Of a DNA stretch of 64,000 nt, positions 1-8,478 are shown piece by piece; position 1 is the stretch's first letter, and every line of letters starts with the position of its first letter. Below the pieces are notes generated by a model that worked only from the letters and a program-made list of their open reading frames with translations, ran no database searches and was not told the DNA's origin. This DNA comes from Muribaculaceae bacterium (GTDB lineage Bacteria > Bacteroidota > Bacteroidia > Bacteroidales > Muribaculaceae). A program made the position numbers and the translations under genes. The DNA is taken from positions 372,001 to 436,000 of the forward strand of contig JAFLTW010000001.1 in NCBI GenBank assembly GCA_022509085.1. Reading direction: 5' to 3'.

Positions 1-385
1 GTAAAGTAACGCCTAACAAAGATCCGCTTGCTATATACGTGAACTTATCGTCCTGTTTGAGAAATTTAACGAGAGTAAGCAGATGCTCATAGGCCTGAAT
101 TTCATCAATAAATACCAACGTCGAATGCTTGTCTTTCATCCGGTCGCCTGCCACCACACTGAGAGCCATATAGAAATCTTCTATAGTTTTAGCCTCGGCA
201 AAAATCCTGTCTTTAAGTTTATCCTCCTCCATATTGAGTTCGATAAAATTTTTGAACAATCGTTGGCCGATATGCCGGATTATATAGGATTTGCCAATCT
301 GTCTGGCACCCTCCACCATAAGAATACGGGAGGAATCTGACTTCAAATATTCTTCAATTCGACTACTGATTTTCCTGTAAAGCAT
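1..385 (-). CDS. Walker ATPase of the AAA/DUF4143 type, 5' part only
   Basis: The first 128 codons are present; the rest lies beyond the left edge. Reading from the ATG at 385, a Walker A motif GARQIGKS falls at residues 26-33, a Walker B-like LVFIDE at 90-95, and a sensor-like YIASGSLLG follows. This pattern (P-loop very near the N-terminus, 'EGARQ(I/V)GKS', then 'FIDEIQ') is typical of the single-gene ATPases with a C-terminal DUF4143 domain that are common as accessory genes in Bacteroidales. Their biological role is poorly known; ligand, partner and phenotype cannot be read here. A -7 box lies just upstream at 405-412, and a 33-bp tandem array begins 13 bases behind that box. The C-terminal domain is not visible, so the DUF4143 assignment is inference from the N-terminal part. 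Confidence 0.8.
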   Translation of the reverse strand, partial: MLYRKISSRIEEYLKSDSSRILMVEGARQIGKSYIIRHIGQRLFKNFIELNMEEDKLKDRIFAEAKTIEDFYMALSVVAGDRMKDKHSTLVFIDEIQAYEHLLTLVKFLKQDDKFTYIASGSLLGVTL

Positions 386-404
386 AACGTATTGATTTAG
401 ACCG

Positions 405-412
405 CAAAGTTA
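405..412 (-). promoter_or_regulatory. -7 box of the ATPase gene
   Basis: Read on the minus strand this is TAACTTTG, a match to the Bacteroidota TAnnTTTG element, about 20 bases before the ATG at 385. No good TTTG element sits 19-20 bases upstream, because that position is occupied by the first 33-bp repeat copy. Confidence 0.5.
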
Positions 413-425
413 ATTAAAAAATTCC

Positions 426-576
426 AAAAAGGTGCGTTTTCCATAAAAATGACCCCCTAAAAAGGTGCGTTTCCCGTAAAAATAGACCCCTAAAAAGGTG
501 CGTTTTCCGTAAAATCAGACCCCCAAAAAGGTGCGTTTTCCGTAAAAATAGACCCCTAAAAAGGTGCGTTTTCCGT
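426..576. repeat. 33-bp tandem repeat array, 4.6 copies
   Basis: Copies start at 426, 459, 492, 525 and 558 (the last is partial, 19 bases). Each contains aaaaaggtgcgttttccgta followed by an A-rich stretch and a run of C. The copies differ at a few positions only. Because 33 is a multiple of three, the array keeps one reading frame on the minus strand and encodes the 11-residue unit KRTFLGVYFYG with small variations; a TGA in the third copy (515-517) interrupts it. The array lies between a gene remnant and the promoter of the ATPase. Confidence 0.95.
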
Positions 577-703
577 TAGCCCATATTGGGTTGCCCGCTC
601 CTATCATCTTTTCTCCTCCAGTATGCGAGAAATCTTCCGGGAAGAAAATGCTTCCTCTCGGGCTGCTTAGTATGACTTGTCTTATTTGTTCTATCCCACT
701 CAT
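515..703 (-). pseudogene. Remnant of a DUF6088/AbiEi-like N-terminal domain running into the repeat array
   Basis: The frame opens at ATG 703 and is 62 residues long. The first 30 or so residues (IRQVILSSPRGSIFFPEDFS at 6-25) resemble the start of the DUF6088 family, whose winged-helix N-terminus is related to type IV antitoxins of the AbiEi type (recognition from memory, not a search). After about residue 35 the similarity stops, and the frame passes into the KRTFLGV repeat units and ends at a TGA inside the third repeat copy. Intact relatives are around 200 residues, so this is best read as a truncated gene whose body was replaced or lost at the array. It could alternatively be an expressed short protein. 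Confidence 0.5.
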
Positions 704-1045
704 ATATGAGCATAAATTGTAGAAAATTTAGTACAAATTTCCTATATAGTTAATTTCCCTTGATTTGGCTCTGTCTTTTAGTCTCCTACTTTAGGAGTAT
801 TTAGGAATATTCTTTTACGGCAAGAATTCGGATGATTCCCTCACTCTTCATTTCGATGCAGTGCTCCCTCGGCATACCCATGCGGGGCTGCACTGCTTCC
901 TCTCTTACCTACCGCGCTGTTCCGCTCGTTATTTCAAAACTGTTAATCAAAAAGTTCAATTAAATATCGCCGCGATTAATTCCATGTTGGATCGACTTTT
1001 AATGGCTGTTTTGTAAGATTGTTATAATATTCCGTTGCGCCTCCC
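704..1045. other. Gap without a supported gene
   Basis: No convincing gene is visible. The stretch contains a small hairpin at 783-797 (CTCCTA/TAGGAG). A larger imperfect inverted structure at about 855-896 has gcagtg and cactgc at its ends. A 26-codon minus-strand frame (801-881) begins MGMPREHCIEMKSEG and is preceded in frame by a stop; I do not regard it as a gene without conservation data. The right end leads into the promoter of the ABC-F gene. Confidence 0.6.
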
Positions 1046-1076
1046 TTGAACCTATGAAATTATTTTGCTAATTTTG
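1046..1076 (+). promoter_or_regulatory. Promoter of the ABC-F gene
   Basis: TTG at 1046-1048 and TAATTTTG at 1069-1076 are separated by 20 bases, the normal Bacteroidota spacing. Transcription should begin near 1082, giving a leader of about 57 bases that holds the small frame at 1104-1142. Confidence 0.65.
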
Positions 1077-1103
1077 CATATTAAGCATTTGAGATGAGAT
1101 AAA

Positions 1104-1142
1104 ATGATAAGTCTGAATGTAATTGAGCTCGATTTAAAATGA
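1104..1142 (+). CDS. Candidate 12-residue leader peptide upstream of the ABC-F gene
   Basis: The frame reads MISLNVIELDLK and stops at TGA 1140-1142, overlapping the ABC-F start codon (1139-1141) as ATGA. Its first five codons are the same as those of the ABC-F protein (MISLN). The cause is a 17-base direct repeat, aaaatgataagtctgaa, at 1101-1117 and again at 1136-1152. Leader peptides that control ribosome-protecting ABC-F genes by attenuation are known in other phyla; whether this one is translated or regulatory is inference. A plain local duplication of the start region is the alternative. Confidence 0.4.
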   Translation: MISLNVIELDLK

Positions 1143-3073
1143 TAAGTCTGAACGGTATAGGGGTTAGTTTCGGTGCCGTCACACTCCTTAAAGATATTAG
1201 TTTCATCATTAACAAAGGCGAGAAAATCGCCCTTACCGGCCGCAACGGTGCCGGGAAAAGCACAATCCTCAAAATCATTGCCGGTGTGCAGTCACCCTCT
1301 TCAGGTTCTCTGAGTCGTCAGAACGACATCTCTGTCGGTTACCTGCCCCAGCATATGACCATTTCAGACACCACTACCCTGCTCGAGGAAACCCGCAAGG
1401 CATTCTCAGACACCATAGCTATCAACGATGAACTCAACCGCTGCATGGAAGAGCTCGCAAAAGATGAGGGTAACGAGGAAGCCCACGCCAGACTGCTCGA
1501 AAAAATCGACACCCTGATGCATAAGGCATCGCTCAATTCCGCATCCGACATGGAAGCAGAACTCGAGCAGACACTCCTCGGACTCGGCTTTACCAAAGAC
1601 GACTTCTCTCGCCACACCTCCGAGTTCTCCGGCGGATGGCGCATGCGCATAGAGCTTGCCAAAATCCTGCTCAAAAAACCCGACGTGCTGCTGCTCGACG
1701 AACCCACCAACCACCTCGACATCGAGTCGATACAGTGGCTCGAGAACTTCTTGAAAAACCGCAACCGCACCATCCTGCTCGTGAGCCACGACAAGGCATT
1801 CCTCGACAACGTCACCACGCGCACCATCGACATCAACTGCGGCCGTAACTACGACTACAAGGTAAACTACTCCAAATTCGTGGTTTTGCGCCAGGAACGA
1901 CTCGAGCAGCAACGCCGCGCCTACGAGAACCAGCAGAAGGAGATTGCCGACATCAAAGACTTCATAGAACGCTTCAGATACAAGGCCACAAAGGCCGTGC
2001 AGGTGCAGAGCCGCATCAAACAGCTCGAGAAAATTGTACCGATTGAGATCGACGAGGTAGACAACTCCCACCTCTCCCTACGCTTCCCTCCTGCAGCCCG
2101 AAGCGGCGACTTCCCGATCATAGCCGAAAAGGTATCGAAGAGCTACGGCAGCCTCAATGTGTTCAACGACGTGGAGTTTACCCTGCGACGCGGAGACAAG
2201 GTGGCTTTCGTCGGCAAGAACGGCGAGGGAAAGTCTACGCTTGTGAAATGCATAATGAACGAGGTAGACTTCAACGGCTCCCTCAAACTCGGGCACAACA
2301 TCACCATCGGCTACTTCCCCCAGAACGCAGCCCAGATGCTCGACGACAAACTCACCGTGTTCGAAACCGTTGACTATGTGGCCACCGGCCCAATCCGCAC
2401 CCGCCTGAAAGACCTCCTCGGAGCCTTCCTTTTCCGCGGGGAAGACGTGGACAAGAAGGTGGCAGTATTGAGTGGCGGCGAAAAGACACGCCTCGCCATG
2501 CTCAAGTTGCTGCTCCAACCCGCCAACCTCCTTATCCTCGACGAACCCACCAACCATCTCGACATCAACACCAAGGAGATTCTGAAGGAGGCGCTCAAGA
2601 AGTTTGACGGCACCCTGATTGTGGTGAGCCACGACCGTGACTTCCTCGACGGACTCGTAGACAAGGTGTATGAGTTCGGCGGCAAGAAGGTGAGGGAACA
2701 TCTCGGCGGCATCTACGATTTCCTCCGCGCCAAAGGCATTGCCGATATGAAGGCCCTCGAGACCGCTTCAACTGCCGCAGCCACACCCTCCGCTCCCGCC
2801 AGTCCAGCCGCTGACAAACCCTCCGCAAAACAGAATTATGCGCAGCAGAAGGAGCAGGAGCGCCTGCGAAAACGCCTGCAGAAGAATGTGGAGAAAGCCG
2901 AGGAGGAAGTGGGCTGGCATGAGGCAAAACTCCGCTCTCTCGAAGAAAAAATGAGCGCCGGCGACGTTTCGGCAAGCATTTTGAAAGAGTATGAAGACAC
3001 CAAGACCCTGCTCGACGACGCCATGAGGCGCTGGGAGGAGGGGCAGATGAATCTTGAAAAATTAGACCCATAA
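1139..3073 (+). CDS. ABC-F family ATPase (ribosome-associated, two ABC domains)
   Basis: The protein has 644 residues, no membrane segments and two ATP-binding cassettes. The first has Walker A GRNGAGKST at 34-42, signature FSGGW at 163-167 and Walker B with D187-E188 in LLLDEPTNHLD. The second has Walker A GKNGEGKST at 359-367, then LSGGEKTRLAM and a second LILDEPTNHLD. A charged helical linker between the domains (about 230-300) matches the P-site tRNA interaction motif of the family. An Ala/Pro-rich hinge and a C-terminal coiled coil (about 575-640) follow, as in Uup/YheS-like members. ABC-F proteins act on the translating ribosome; some give antibiotic resistance, but nothing here identifies this as a resistance type. 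It heads a run of plus-strand genes, 2 bases before pepO. Confidence 0.93.
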   Translation: MISLNGIGVSFGAVTLLKDISFIINKGEKIALTGRNGAGKSTILKIIAGVQSPSSGSLSRQNDISVGYLPQHMTISDTTTLLEETRKAFSDTIAINDELNRCMEELAKDEGNEEAHARLLEKIDTLMHKASLNSASDMEAELEQTLLGLGFTKDDFSRHTSEFSGGWRMRIELAKILLKKPDVLLLDEPTNHLDIESIQWLENFLKNRNRTILLVSHDKAFLDNVTTRTIDINCGRNYDYKVNYSKFVVLRQERLEQQRRAYENQQKEIADIKDFIERFRYKATKAVQVQSRIKQLEKIVPIEIDEVDNSHLSLRFPPAARSGDFPIIAEKVSKSYGSLNVFNDVEFTLRRGDKVAFVGKNGEGKSTLVKCIMNEVDFNGSLKLGHNITIGYFPQNAAQMLDDKLTVFETVDYVATGPIRTRLKDLLGAFLFRGEDVDKKVAVLSGGEKTRLAMLKLLLQPANLLILDEPTNHLDINTKEILKEALKKFDGTLIVVSHDRDFLDGLVDKVYEFGGKKVREHLGGIYDFLRAKGIADMKALETASTAAATPSAPASPAADKPSAKQNYAQQKEQERLRKRLQKNVEKAEEEVGWHEAKLRSLEEKMSAGDVSASILKEYEDTKTLLDDAMRRWEEGQMNLEKLDP

Positions 3074-3075
3074 TT

Positions 3076-5037
3076 ATGGCTAAACACGGTATAGACAAAG
3101 CAAACCTCGATCTTTCTTCCGATCCCCGCAAAGACTTCTACCAATACGCTTGCGGCGGATGGATCAAGGAACACCCCATGAAGGGGGAACACTCGAGCTT
3201 CGGCATGTTTGACTTCCTGCGCGACAATGCCCGCGAACAGCTCAAAGACCTCATCACGACCCTGGGCGCAAACCCCGACGCCTCCGTGCCCGGCACCATA
3301 GCCCAAAAGGTAAACGACGTCTACAACCAGGTGCTCGACACGGAGCGGCTCACCCGTGAGGGGGTAGAACCCATCATGCACGTGATCCGCAAGGTGGAGG
3401 AGTTCCGGAAGGAGGAGCTCACCCAAAACCTCATATGGCTCCATAAGGGGTATGCCGACTCGTTTTTCGGCGCCGGAGTGGTGGTGGATGCCAAAAACTC
3501 AGATGCCCATATCTTCTGCCTCGGTGAGGCCGGACTTTCGCTGGGCGACCGTGACTACTACCTCGAGGAAAACGAAACAAACGCCAAGATAATGGCCGGT
3601 TTCCAGGAGTATGTCAAGAAGATTATGCAGCTTGCCCGCTTCTCGGCAACGGATGCAGAACGCATCTGGAAGGCCGTGATAAAGGTTGAGACAGAGATTG
3701 CACGCCACAAACACACACGCGAGCAGCGCCGCGACCCCAACCTTCGCTACAACGTCTTCCCCGTCGAAGAGATCAGGAGACGCTATCCCTTCGTCGACTG
3801 GCAAGCATATTTTGAAGGTCTGGGAGTCAACCCGGACAAGGTGGATGTATCCAACCCCGAGTTTATCGATTTCGCCGGGACCCTTATTGAGAGCCTCTCA
3901 GAACGCGAGATTAAAGACTACATACTCTACGATGTTGTCTCCAGCGCTTCCGGACTGCTGGGCGAAGATTTCGACGACGCCAATTTCGAATTCTTCAGCC
4001 GCATCATGAGCGGCATAGAGGAGAAGAAGCCCCGCTGGAAGAAAGCGATGGCCCTGACCAACTCCATATTCGGGGAGGCGATCGGGAAGCTCTACGTGGA
4101 GAAGTATTTCCCGGAGGAAAACAAGGACTATATGAAGGCACTTGTAGAGAACCTCCGCTCAGCTCTGGCCGACCATATAGAGTATCTGGAGTGGATGGGA
4201 CCCGACACAAAGGTGAAGGCCCTCGACAAACTGAAGGCTCTCACTGTCAAGATCGGTTACCCCGACAAGTGGAAGGATTATTCCGGCATTTCCATTGATC
4301 CCGAAAAGTCGCTATGGGAAAATGTATTCAATGCCTCCCTATGGTTTATCAACGACAATCTATCCAAACTTGGCAAACCCGTGGATAAGGAAGAATGGCA
4401 CATGTATCCGCAGACGGTAAACGCCTACTATAGTCCCGTAAACAACGAGATCTGTTTCCCCGCTGCCATACTTCAGCCTCCCTATTTCGACATCACGGCC
4501 GACGATGCGCTCAACTATGGAGCTATCGGAGTGGTGATAGGACACGAGACCACCCACGGTTTCGACGACCAGGGAAGGCAGTTCGACAAAGACGGCAACC
4601 TGAAAAACTGGTGGTCGGAGGTCGACGAGGAGCGTTTCAAGGCGATATCCGACCGGCTCGTGGCTCTCTTCGACGCAGTGGAAGTAGCCCCCGGCGTGCA
4701 TGCCAACGGGCGCTTTACCCTCGGAGAGAATATCGCCGACCAGGGAGGTCTCCGCATCGCGCTTTCCGCGTACAGGAAGGCCACGGAAGGGCAACCGGCA
4801 ACCGATATCGACGGACTGTCTCCCCTTCAACGTTTCTATTTGGCCTACGCCCAGGTTTGGGCCGGAAGCATTCGTGACGAGGAGGTGCTCGTGCGCACGA
4901 AGTCTGACCCCCACTCGCTCTCAAAAAACCGGGTCAATGAGACCCTCAAGAACATCGCGGAGTTTTTCGAGGCCTTCGGTATCAAGGAGGGTGACCCCAT
5001 GTTTCGTCCGGAGTCTGAGAGGGTGATAATCTGGTAG
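3076..5037 (+). CDS. pepO: M13 family zinc metallopeptidase (PepO/neprilysin-like)
   Basis: The 653-residue protein carries the M13 zinc site: HETTH at 490-494 (two His ligands and the catalytic Glu) and ENIAD at 551-555 (third ligand E551, with D555). The family substrate-binding motif NAYYSPVNNEI lies upstream near 455. M13 enzymes cleave oligopeptides, usually on the N-terminal side of hydrophobic residues. There is no signal peptide (MAKHGIDKANLDL...), unlike many Bacteroidota homologues that are lipoproteins or secreted, so a cytoplasmic peptide-degrading role like lactococcal PepO fits. The length is normal for the family. The start is 2 bases after the ABC-F stop, and aroE begins 5 bases after its stop. 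Confidence 0.95.
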   Translation: MAKHGIDKANLDLSSDPRKDFYQYACGGWIKEHPMKGEHSSFGMFDFLRDNAREQLKDLITTLGANPDASVPGTIAQKVNDVYNQVLDTERLTREGVEPIMHVIRKVEEFRKEELTQNLIWLHKGYADSFFGAGVVVDAKNSDAHIFCLGEAGLSLGDRDYYLEENETNAKIMAGFQEYVKKIMQLARFSATDAERIWKAVIKVETEIARHKHTREQRRDPNLRYNVFPVEEIRRRYPFVDWQAYFEGLGVNPDKVDVSNPEFIDFAGTLIESLSEREIKDYILYDVVSSASGLLGEDFDDANFEFFSRIMSGIEEKKPRWKKAMALTNSIFGEAIGKLYVEKYFPEENKDYMKALVENLRSALADHIEYLEWMGPDTKVKALDKLKALTVKIGYPDKWKDYSGISIDPEKSLWENVFNASLWFINDNLSKLGKPVDKEEWHMYPQTVNAYYSPVNNEICFPAAILQPPYFDITADDALNYGAIGVVIGHETTHGFDDQGRQFDKDGNLKNWWSEVDEERFKAISDRLVALFDAVEVAPGVHANGRFTLGENIADQGGLRIALSAYRKATEGQPATDIDGLSPLQRFYLAYAQVWAGSIRDEEVLVRTKSDPHSLSKNRVNETLKNIAEFFEAFGIKEGDPMFRPESERVIIW

Positions 5038-5042
5038 GGGAT

Positions 5043-5780
5043 ATGCGAGAGTTCGGATTGATAGGACGCGGCATCGGCCACTCTTTCTCGGCCGGTTTCT
5101 TCAACGACAAGTTCAGCCGGGAGGGTATCGACGCACGCTATATCTCCTTCGACCTTGAAGACATCTCCATGGTGACCGATATTCTGGCGACACATCCTCT
5201 CATTAAAGGCTTCAACGTAACTTCGCCCTATAAGCGCGATATCATCCCCATCCTTCATTCCCTCTCGCCTGAGGCTCGCGAACTGAATGCGGTTAATGTG
5301 GTAAAGGTAGGCCGTCGCACCGACGGCTCTCCCCTTCTTGAAGGCCACAACACCGACTGCGCCGGGTTTGGCTTGACGCTCCCCTCTCTCCTACCACCCG
5401 CTTCCAGGGCTCTGGTAATGGGTACCGGAGGCGCTTCCTCGGCCGTAACGCTGGCCCTGAGAAAGCTCGGAGTTCCATACCTGGTGGTTTCCCGCACTCC
5501 CGAAGGGCAAGAGATTGGCTATGAGGAGATGAACCGTCTGCTACCCGGTTATAATCTTCTGGTCAACGCCACTCCCCTAGGTATGCATCCCCGGATTGAT
5601 GCCTGTCCTCCCGTTGATTTCGAGGCCGTTGGCTCCTCCCATATTTGCTACGACCTTATCTATAATCCCCCGGAGTCTCTCTTCCTCCGAAAGGCCTCCG
5701 AAAAGGGCGCCCGCACGGTCAACGGTCTCGATATGCTCATCAATCAGGCCAATCTCTCCTGGGAGATATGGAACAGTTGA
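5043..5780 (+). CDS. aroE: Shikimate dehydrogenase
   Basis: This enzyme catalyses the NADPH-dependent reduction of 3-dehydroshikimate to shikimate in chorismate biosynthesis. The 245 residues contain the shikimate-binding GIGHSFS (10-16), NVTSPYK (58-64) with catalytic K64, NTD (103-105) with D105 and the nucleotide loop GTGGASSAV (127-135). The C-terminal 'NGLDMLINQA' helix is also present. It is slightly shorter than the E. coli enzyme (272), as is usual in Bacteroidota. The ATG follows the pepO stop by 5 bases. The comEC start comes 22 bases after the aroE stop. Confidence 0.95.
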   Translation: MREFGLIGRGIGHSFSAGFFNDKFSREGIDARYISFDLEDISMVTDILATHPLIKGFNVTSPYKRDIIPILHSLSPEARELNAVNVVKVGRRTDGSPLLEGHNTDCAGFGLTLPSLLPPASRALVMGTGGASSAVTLALRKLGVPYLVVSRTPEGQEIGYEEMNRLLPGYNLLVNATPLGMHPRIDACPPVDFEAVGSSHICYDLIYNPPESLFLRKASEKGARTVNGLDMLINQANLSWEIWNS

Positions 5781-5802
5781 ACGTCTCTCCCCTCTTCCTC
5801 TT

Positions 5803-7737
5803 ATGCCCGGCAAAACGCTCTCTCTGATTCTCATGGCCCTCATAGGGGGGATACTCATAGGCAGGCTTCCCGAAGTGCCGTTGTGGGGCTCGCTGTTTCC
5901 CCTTGGAGTCGCCCTGGGACTTTTCCTCTTCTCGCGTTTCCTTTTACGCAAAAATCCTTTCCGCTCAATATCACTTTTCAACGAGGGTGTGGCCGGGCTG
6001 CTCTTTGGCGCTATCGGAATCTTTTCCGCCGCCCTTGGAAGGCCGGCTTCTACTGAATTTCCGAAGGGTGAATACAATTTCAGCGGAAAGGTGAAGGATT
6101 ATTCCGTCACCACCTCGGGCGACCGTCTCCTGCTGGCTCTGTCGTCGCTCTCCGACGGAACGCGGCAGTTCGACGTGCGCAACGTCAATGCCCTGATCAC
6201 ACTCACCGACGCCACCGACGTCGACTACGGCAACACCGTCTCCGGCCGTGCCACCCTGGCTCCGGCCGACCTGCCGGCCAACTACCTTAACGACGACTAT
6301 GTGAAGTATCTTCACTCCAAGGGTATCTTCCTTACGGGGTTCGTGTCCGCGGCCGACTGCCATGTTACGGCCTCCCCGAAGACTTCCTTCCGCCACTACC
6401 GCTATTTCCTGGAGCGACAGATTGAGAACGCACCTCTGGCTTCCGACACCAAGAATTTCCTGGTTTCGGTGCTATTGGGAGACAAGGCTTACATTACGGC
6501 CGACGACCGTCTCACCTTTTCGGATGCCGGGATCTCGCATATCTTCGCGGTGAGCGGTCTGCATGTCAGCATGGTCGGCATGTTTGTGCTTGGTGGGCTG
6601 TCTCTGCTTTTCCATGGGCGACTGCGCCGATGGAAGTTTCTACTCTGTCTCCCCCTCGTCTGGGGTTACGTGCTTATGGTAGGCGCTTCTCCGGCCACGT
6701 GCCGGGCAGCCATAATGCTCTCAATCGGTATGGCGGCGCTCTTTCTCCAGCGTAAGAACGATGCCCTTAAGGCCCTCGGCTGGTCGGCGGTCCTGATTCT
6801 GGCTTTCTATCCTGCCGCTCTTTTCGATATCGGTTTTCAGCTAAGCGTGGTGTGTGTCGGAGCTCTAATCCTCATAGCCCAACCTCTCAATTTTATCGAC
6901 CACAGGCGCCATCCGCGTCTGTATACAGCTGTAGGTGTCTGCCTCGTCACCCTCACGGCTACCTTCTCAAGCTGGATTCTCTGCGCCTATTACTTCCACC
7001 GGTTCTCACTGATGTTTCTCCCTCTCAACCTCATTGCCGTGCCCCTGCTGCCATTTTTCCTGATGCTTGCGGTGCTCTACCTGGTGCTGTTTCATCTTGG
7101 GCTCCCGGTGATGTTTCTTGGGAAGATTATCGATGAGATTTATGCCGGGTTCCGACATCTTTGTTCCGTGGTCTCCTCTTCGTCAACGGCAGTAGAGAAT
7201 TTCCATCCGGGGGGTGTATCGGTATGGTTGTGGCTCGCGGGTTTGGTACTACTGGCCTATATGCTCAACCGGCCCCATCCTCTCCGGCGTCTCTGGCAAC
7301 CGGTCTCCCTGTTTGGGGTCTCGCTTCTCTCGCTTATGCTTTTTCCGGCTTCCACTCCCTCGGGTTTCATTATCCAGAAGAATTCTTCGGAGCAGAGTCT
7401 GATGCATTATTCCGACGGCCTGGAGGCACGTTACGTGATGCCGCCGGGTGCGTCGTCGAGGCTGACGCTCAACGGGCTGTCGCTGCTTTCACTGCGCTCG
7501 GAGGTGCTGTCGGAGGCAACAATGAACGCCCTCCGCTCAGCAGACGTCATACTTATCGGGGACGGGTGCAGGAAGTTGCCCCGGCAACTTGCAAATCTTG
7601 TGAAAGATGGGGCGGTGGTGGCCACACATCCCACTCTCCACTGGAGCTATGAGCGCAAGATGCTGGCCGAAGCCGAGAGTCTCGGCCTAAGAATTCACAG
7701 TATCCGTTACGATGGACCCCTCCACTTTTTCCGGTAA
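5803..7737 (+). CDS. comEC: ComEC/Rec2-family DNA uptake channel protein
   Basis: The start is taken at ATG 5803, after the aroE stop. The frame is open further upstream, but that part lies inside aroE and has no family character. The 644-residue protein has two N-terminal membrane segments (about 6-48), a soluble beta-rich DUF4131-like region (about 70-170), and then the multi-spanning Competence domain with the diagnostic ISHIFAVSGLHVSM. The tail (about 525-644) resembles the remains of a metallo-beta-lactamase fold but shows no HxHxDH motif, so it should be nuclease-inactive. ComEC forms the inner membrane channel for single-stranded DNA in natural transformation. Its 3' end overlaps the convergent DUF4296 gene by 51 bases. 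Confidence 0.9.
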   Translation: MPGKTLSLILMALIGGILIGRLPEVPLWGSLFPLGVALGLFLFSRFLLRKNPFRSISLFNEGVAGLLFGAIGIFSAALGRPASTEFPKGEYNFSGKVKDYSVTTSGDRLLLALSSLSDGTRQFDVRNVNALITLTDATDVDYGNTVSGRATLAPADLPANYLNDDYVKYLHSKGIFLTGFVSAADCHVTASPKTSFRHYRYFLERQIENAPLASDTKNFLVSVLLGDKAYITADDRLTFSDAGISHIFAVSGLHVSMVGMFVLGGLSLLFHGRLRRWKFLLCLPLVWGYVLMVGASPATCRAAIMLSIGMAALFLQRKNDALKALGWSAVLILAFYPAALFDIGFQLSVVCVGALILIAQPLNFIDHRRHPRLYTAVGVCLVTLTATFSSWILCAYYFHRFSLMFLPLNLIAVPLLPFFLMLAVLYLVLFHLGLPVMFLGKIIDEIYAGFRHLCSVVSSSSTAVENFHPGGVSVWLWLAGLVLLAYMLNRPHPLRRLWQPVSLFGVSLLSLMLFPASTPSGFIIQKNSSEQSLMHYSDGLEARYVMPPGASSRLTLNGLSLLSLRSEVLSEATMNALRSADVILIGDGCRKLPRQLANLVKDGAVVATHPTLHWSYERKMLAEAESLGLRIHSIRYDGPLHFFR

Positions 7738-8478
7738 GGGTCTGGGGAGAGGCGGATAGATCCTGTGCTGTTGCCTTATCTTTGAGTAATTGAGGCTGTC
7801 GAATTCTGTCTTTATAAGCCTGATGCTGTCCGCCCATACGGGCATCGACGCGGTTGGCACGTGCAGGATGCCGTAGATTCTCTTCGCCTGCAGGGCAGTG
7901 TCGGTTTGGAGATTCACCTTGAGGGTCTTGCTGCCTGTGGCGCTTCTCTTTATGTAGCTTGCCAGCCCTCCTTCGTATTCCACACCGAGAGTAACGTCCG
8001 CTCCCTCGGTCGAGGTAAGCCTCATGCCCCATTCCAGGGCGCTGCCTTTCTCGAGGTCTTCGGCCGGAAAGGAGAAGGTTATCCCCTCTCCCAAGCCATT
8101 TGGCATAAAGGCGGCAAAGCGGGCATATGGCCAAATGTCATCGCTGGCCACTGCCGTCTCCTCCTTGCCGGTTTTCTTGCGCAGGTTGGCCCCCACTTTT
8201 TCATATATCAGGGCATATTCATCAATGTTGCGGCCGTAGTAAGCCGTAGTCGAGTCCATCTCTTCCTGCGTTATTCCGTGCTTCTCCATCACCGACGCCA
8301 GCAGTGTGCGGCGGTCTATTCTCTCGCCCGGAGCGGCCGTGTTGTAGTAGGCGTCGGCCATCTCCACATCGGTGAGAAGGCTTACCATCTCATCCTGGCT
8401 CAACACCCCCTTGGGGCGCTTGTCGCAACCCGCGAGCAGCGCGAGCGTCAGCAGACCAGCTATGGATGCACGCCTCAT
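7687..8478 (-). CDS. DUF4296 lipoprotein
   Basis: The start is ATG 8478, which overlaps the lspA stop as ATGA; a longer frame exists but runs through lspA. The 263-residue product has a lipoprotein signal (MRRASIAGLLTLALLAGC, lipidated C18), then the DUF4296 domain (about 25-115). A beta-rich region follows that is not part of the named domain. The C-terminus is proline-rich. DUF4296 is restricted to Bacteroidota and usually lies next to lspA; its function is not known. The neighbouring signal peptidase would process it. The last 17 codons lie inside the 3' end of comEC on the other strand, so the C-terminal residues are constrained by two proteins. Confidence 0.88.
   Translation of the reverse strand: MRRASIAGLLTLALLAGCDKRPKGVLSQDEMVSLLTDVEMADAYYNTAAPGERIDRRTLLASVMEKHGITQEEMDSTTAYYGRNIDEYALIYEKVGANLRKKTGKEETAVASDDIWPYARFAAFMPNGLGEGITFSFPAEDLEKGSALEWGMRLTSTEGADVTLGVEYEGGLASYIKRSATGSKTLKVNLQTDTALQAKRIYGILHVPTASMPVWADSIRLIKTEFDSLNYSKIRQQHRIYPPLPRPLPEKVEGSIVTDTVNS

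Noticed and set aside
426-576. CRISPR array
   Set aside because: Contiguous 33-bp repeats with no spacers; the array is a simple tandem repeat.
5596-5802. N-terminal extension of comEC inside aroE
   Set aside because: The extra 69 codons overlap aroE in another frame and have no membrane or family character; the ATG at 5803 gives a normal ComEC N-terminus.
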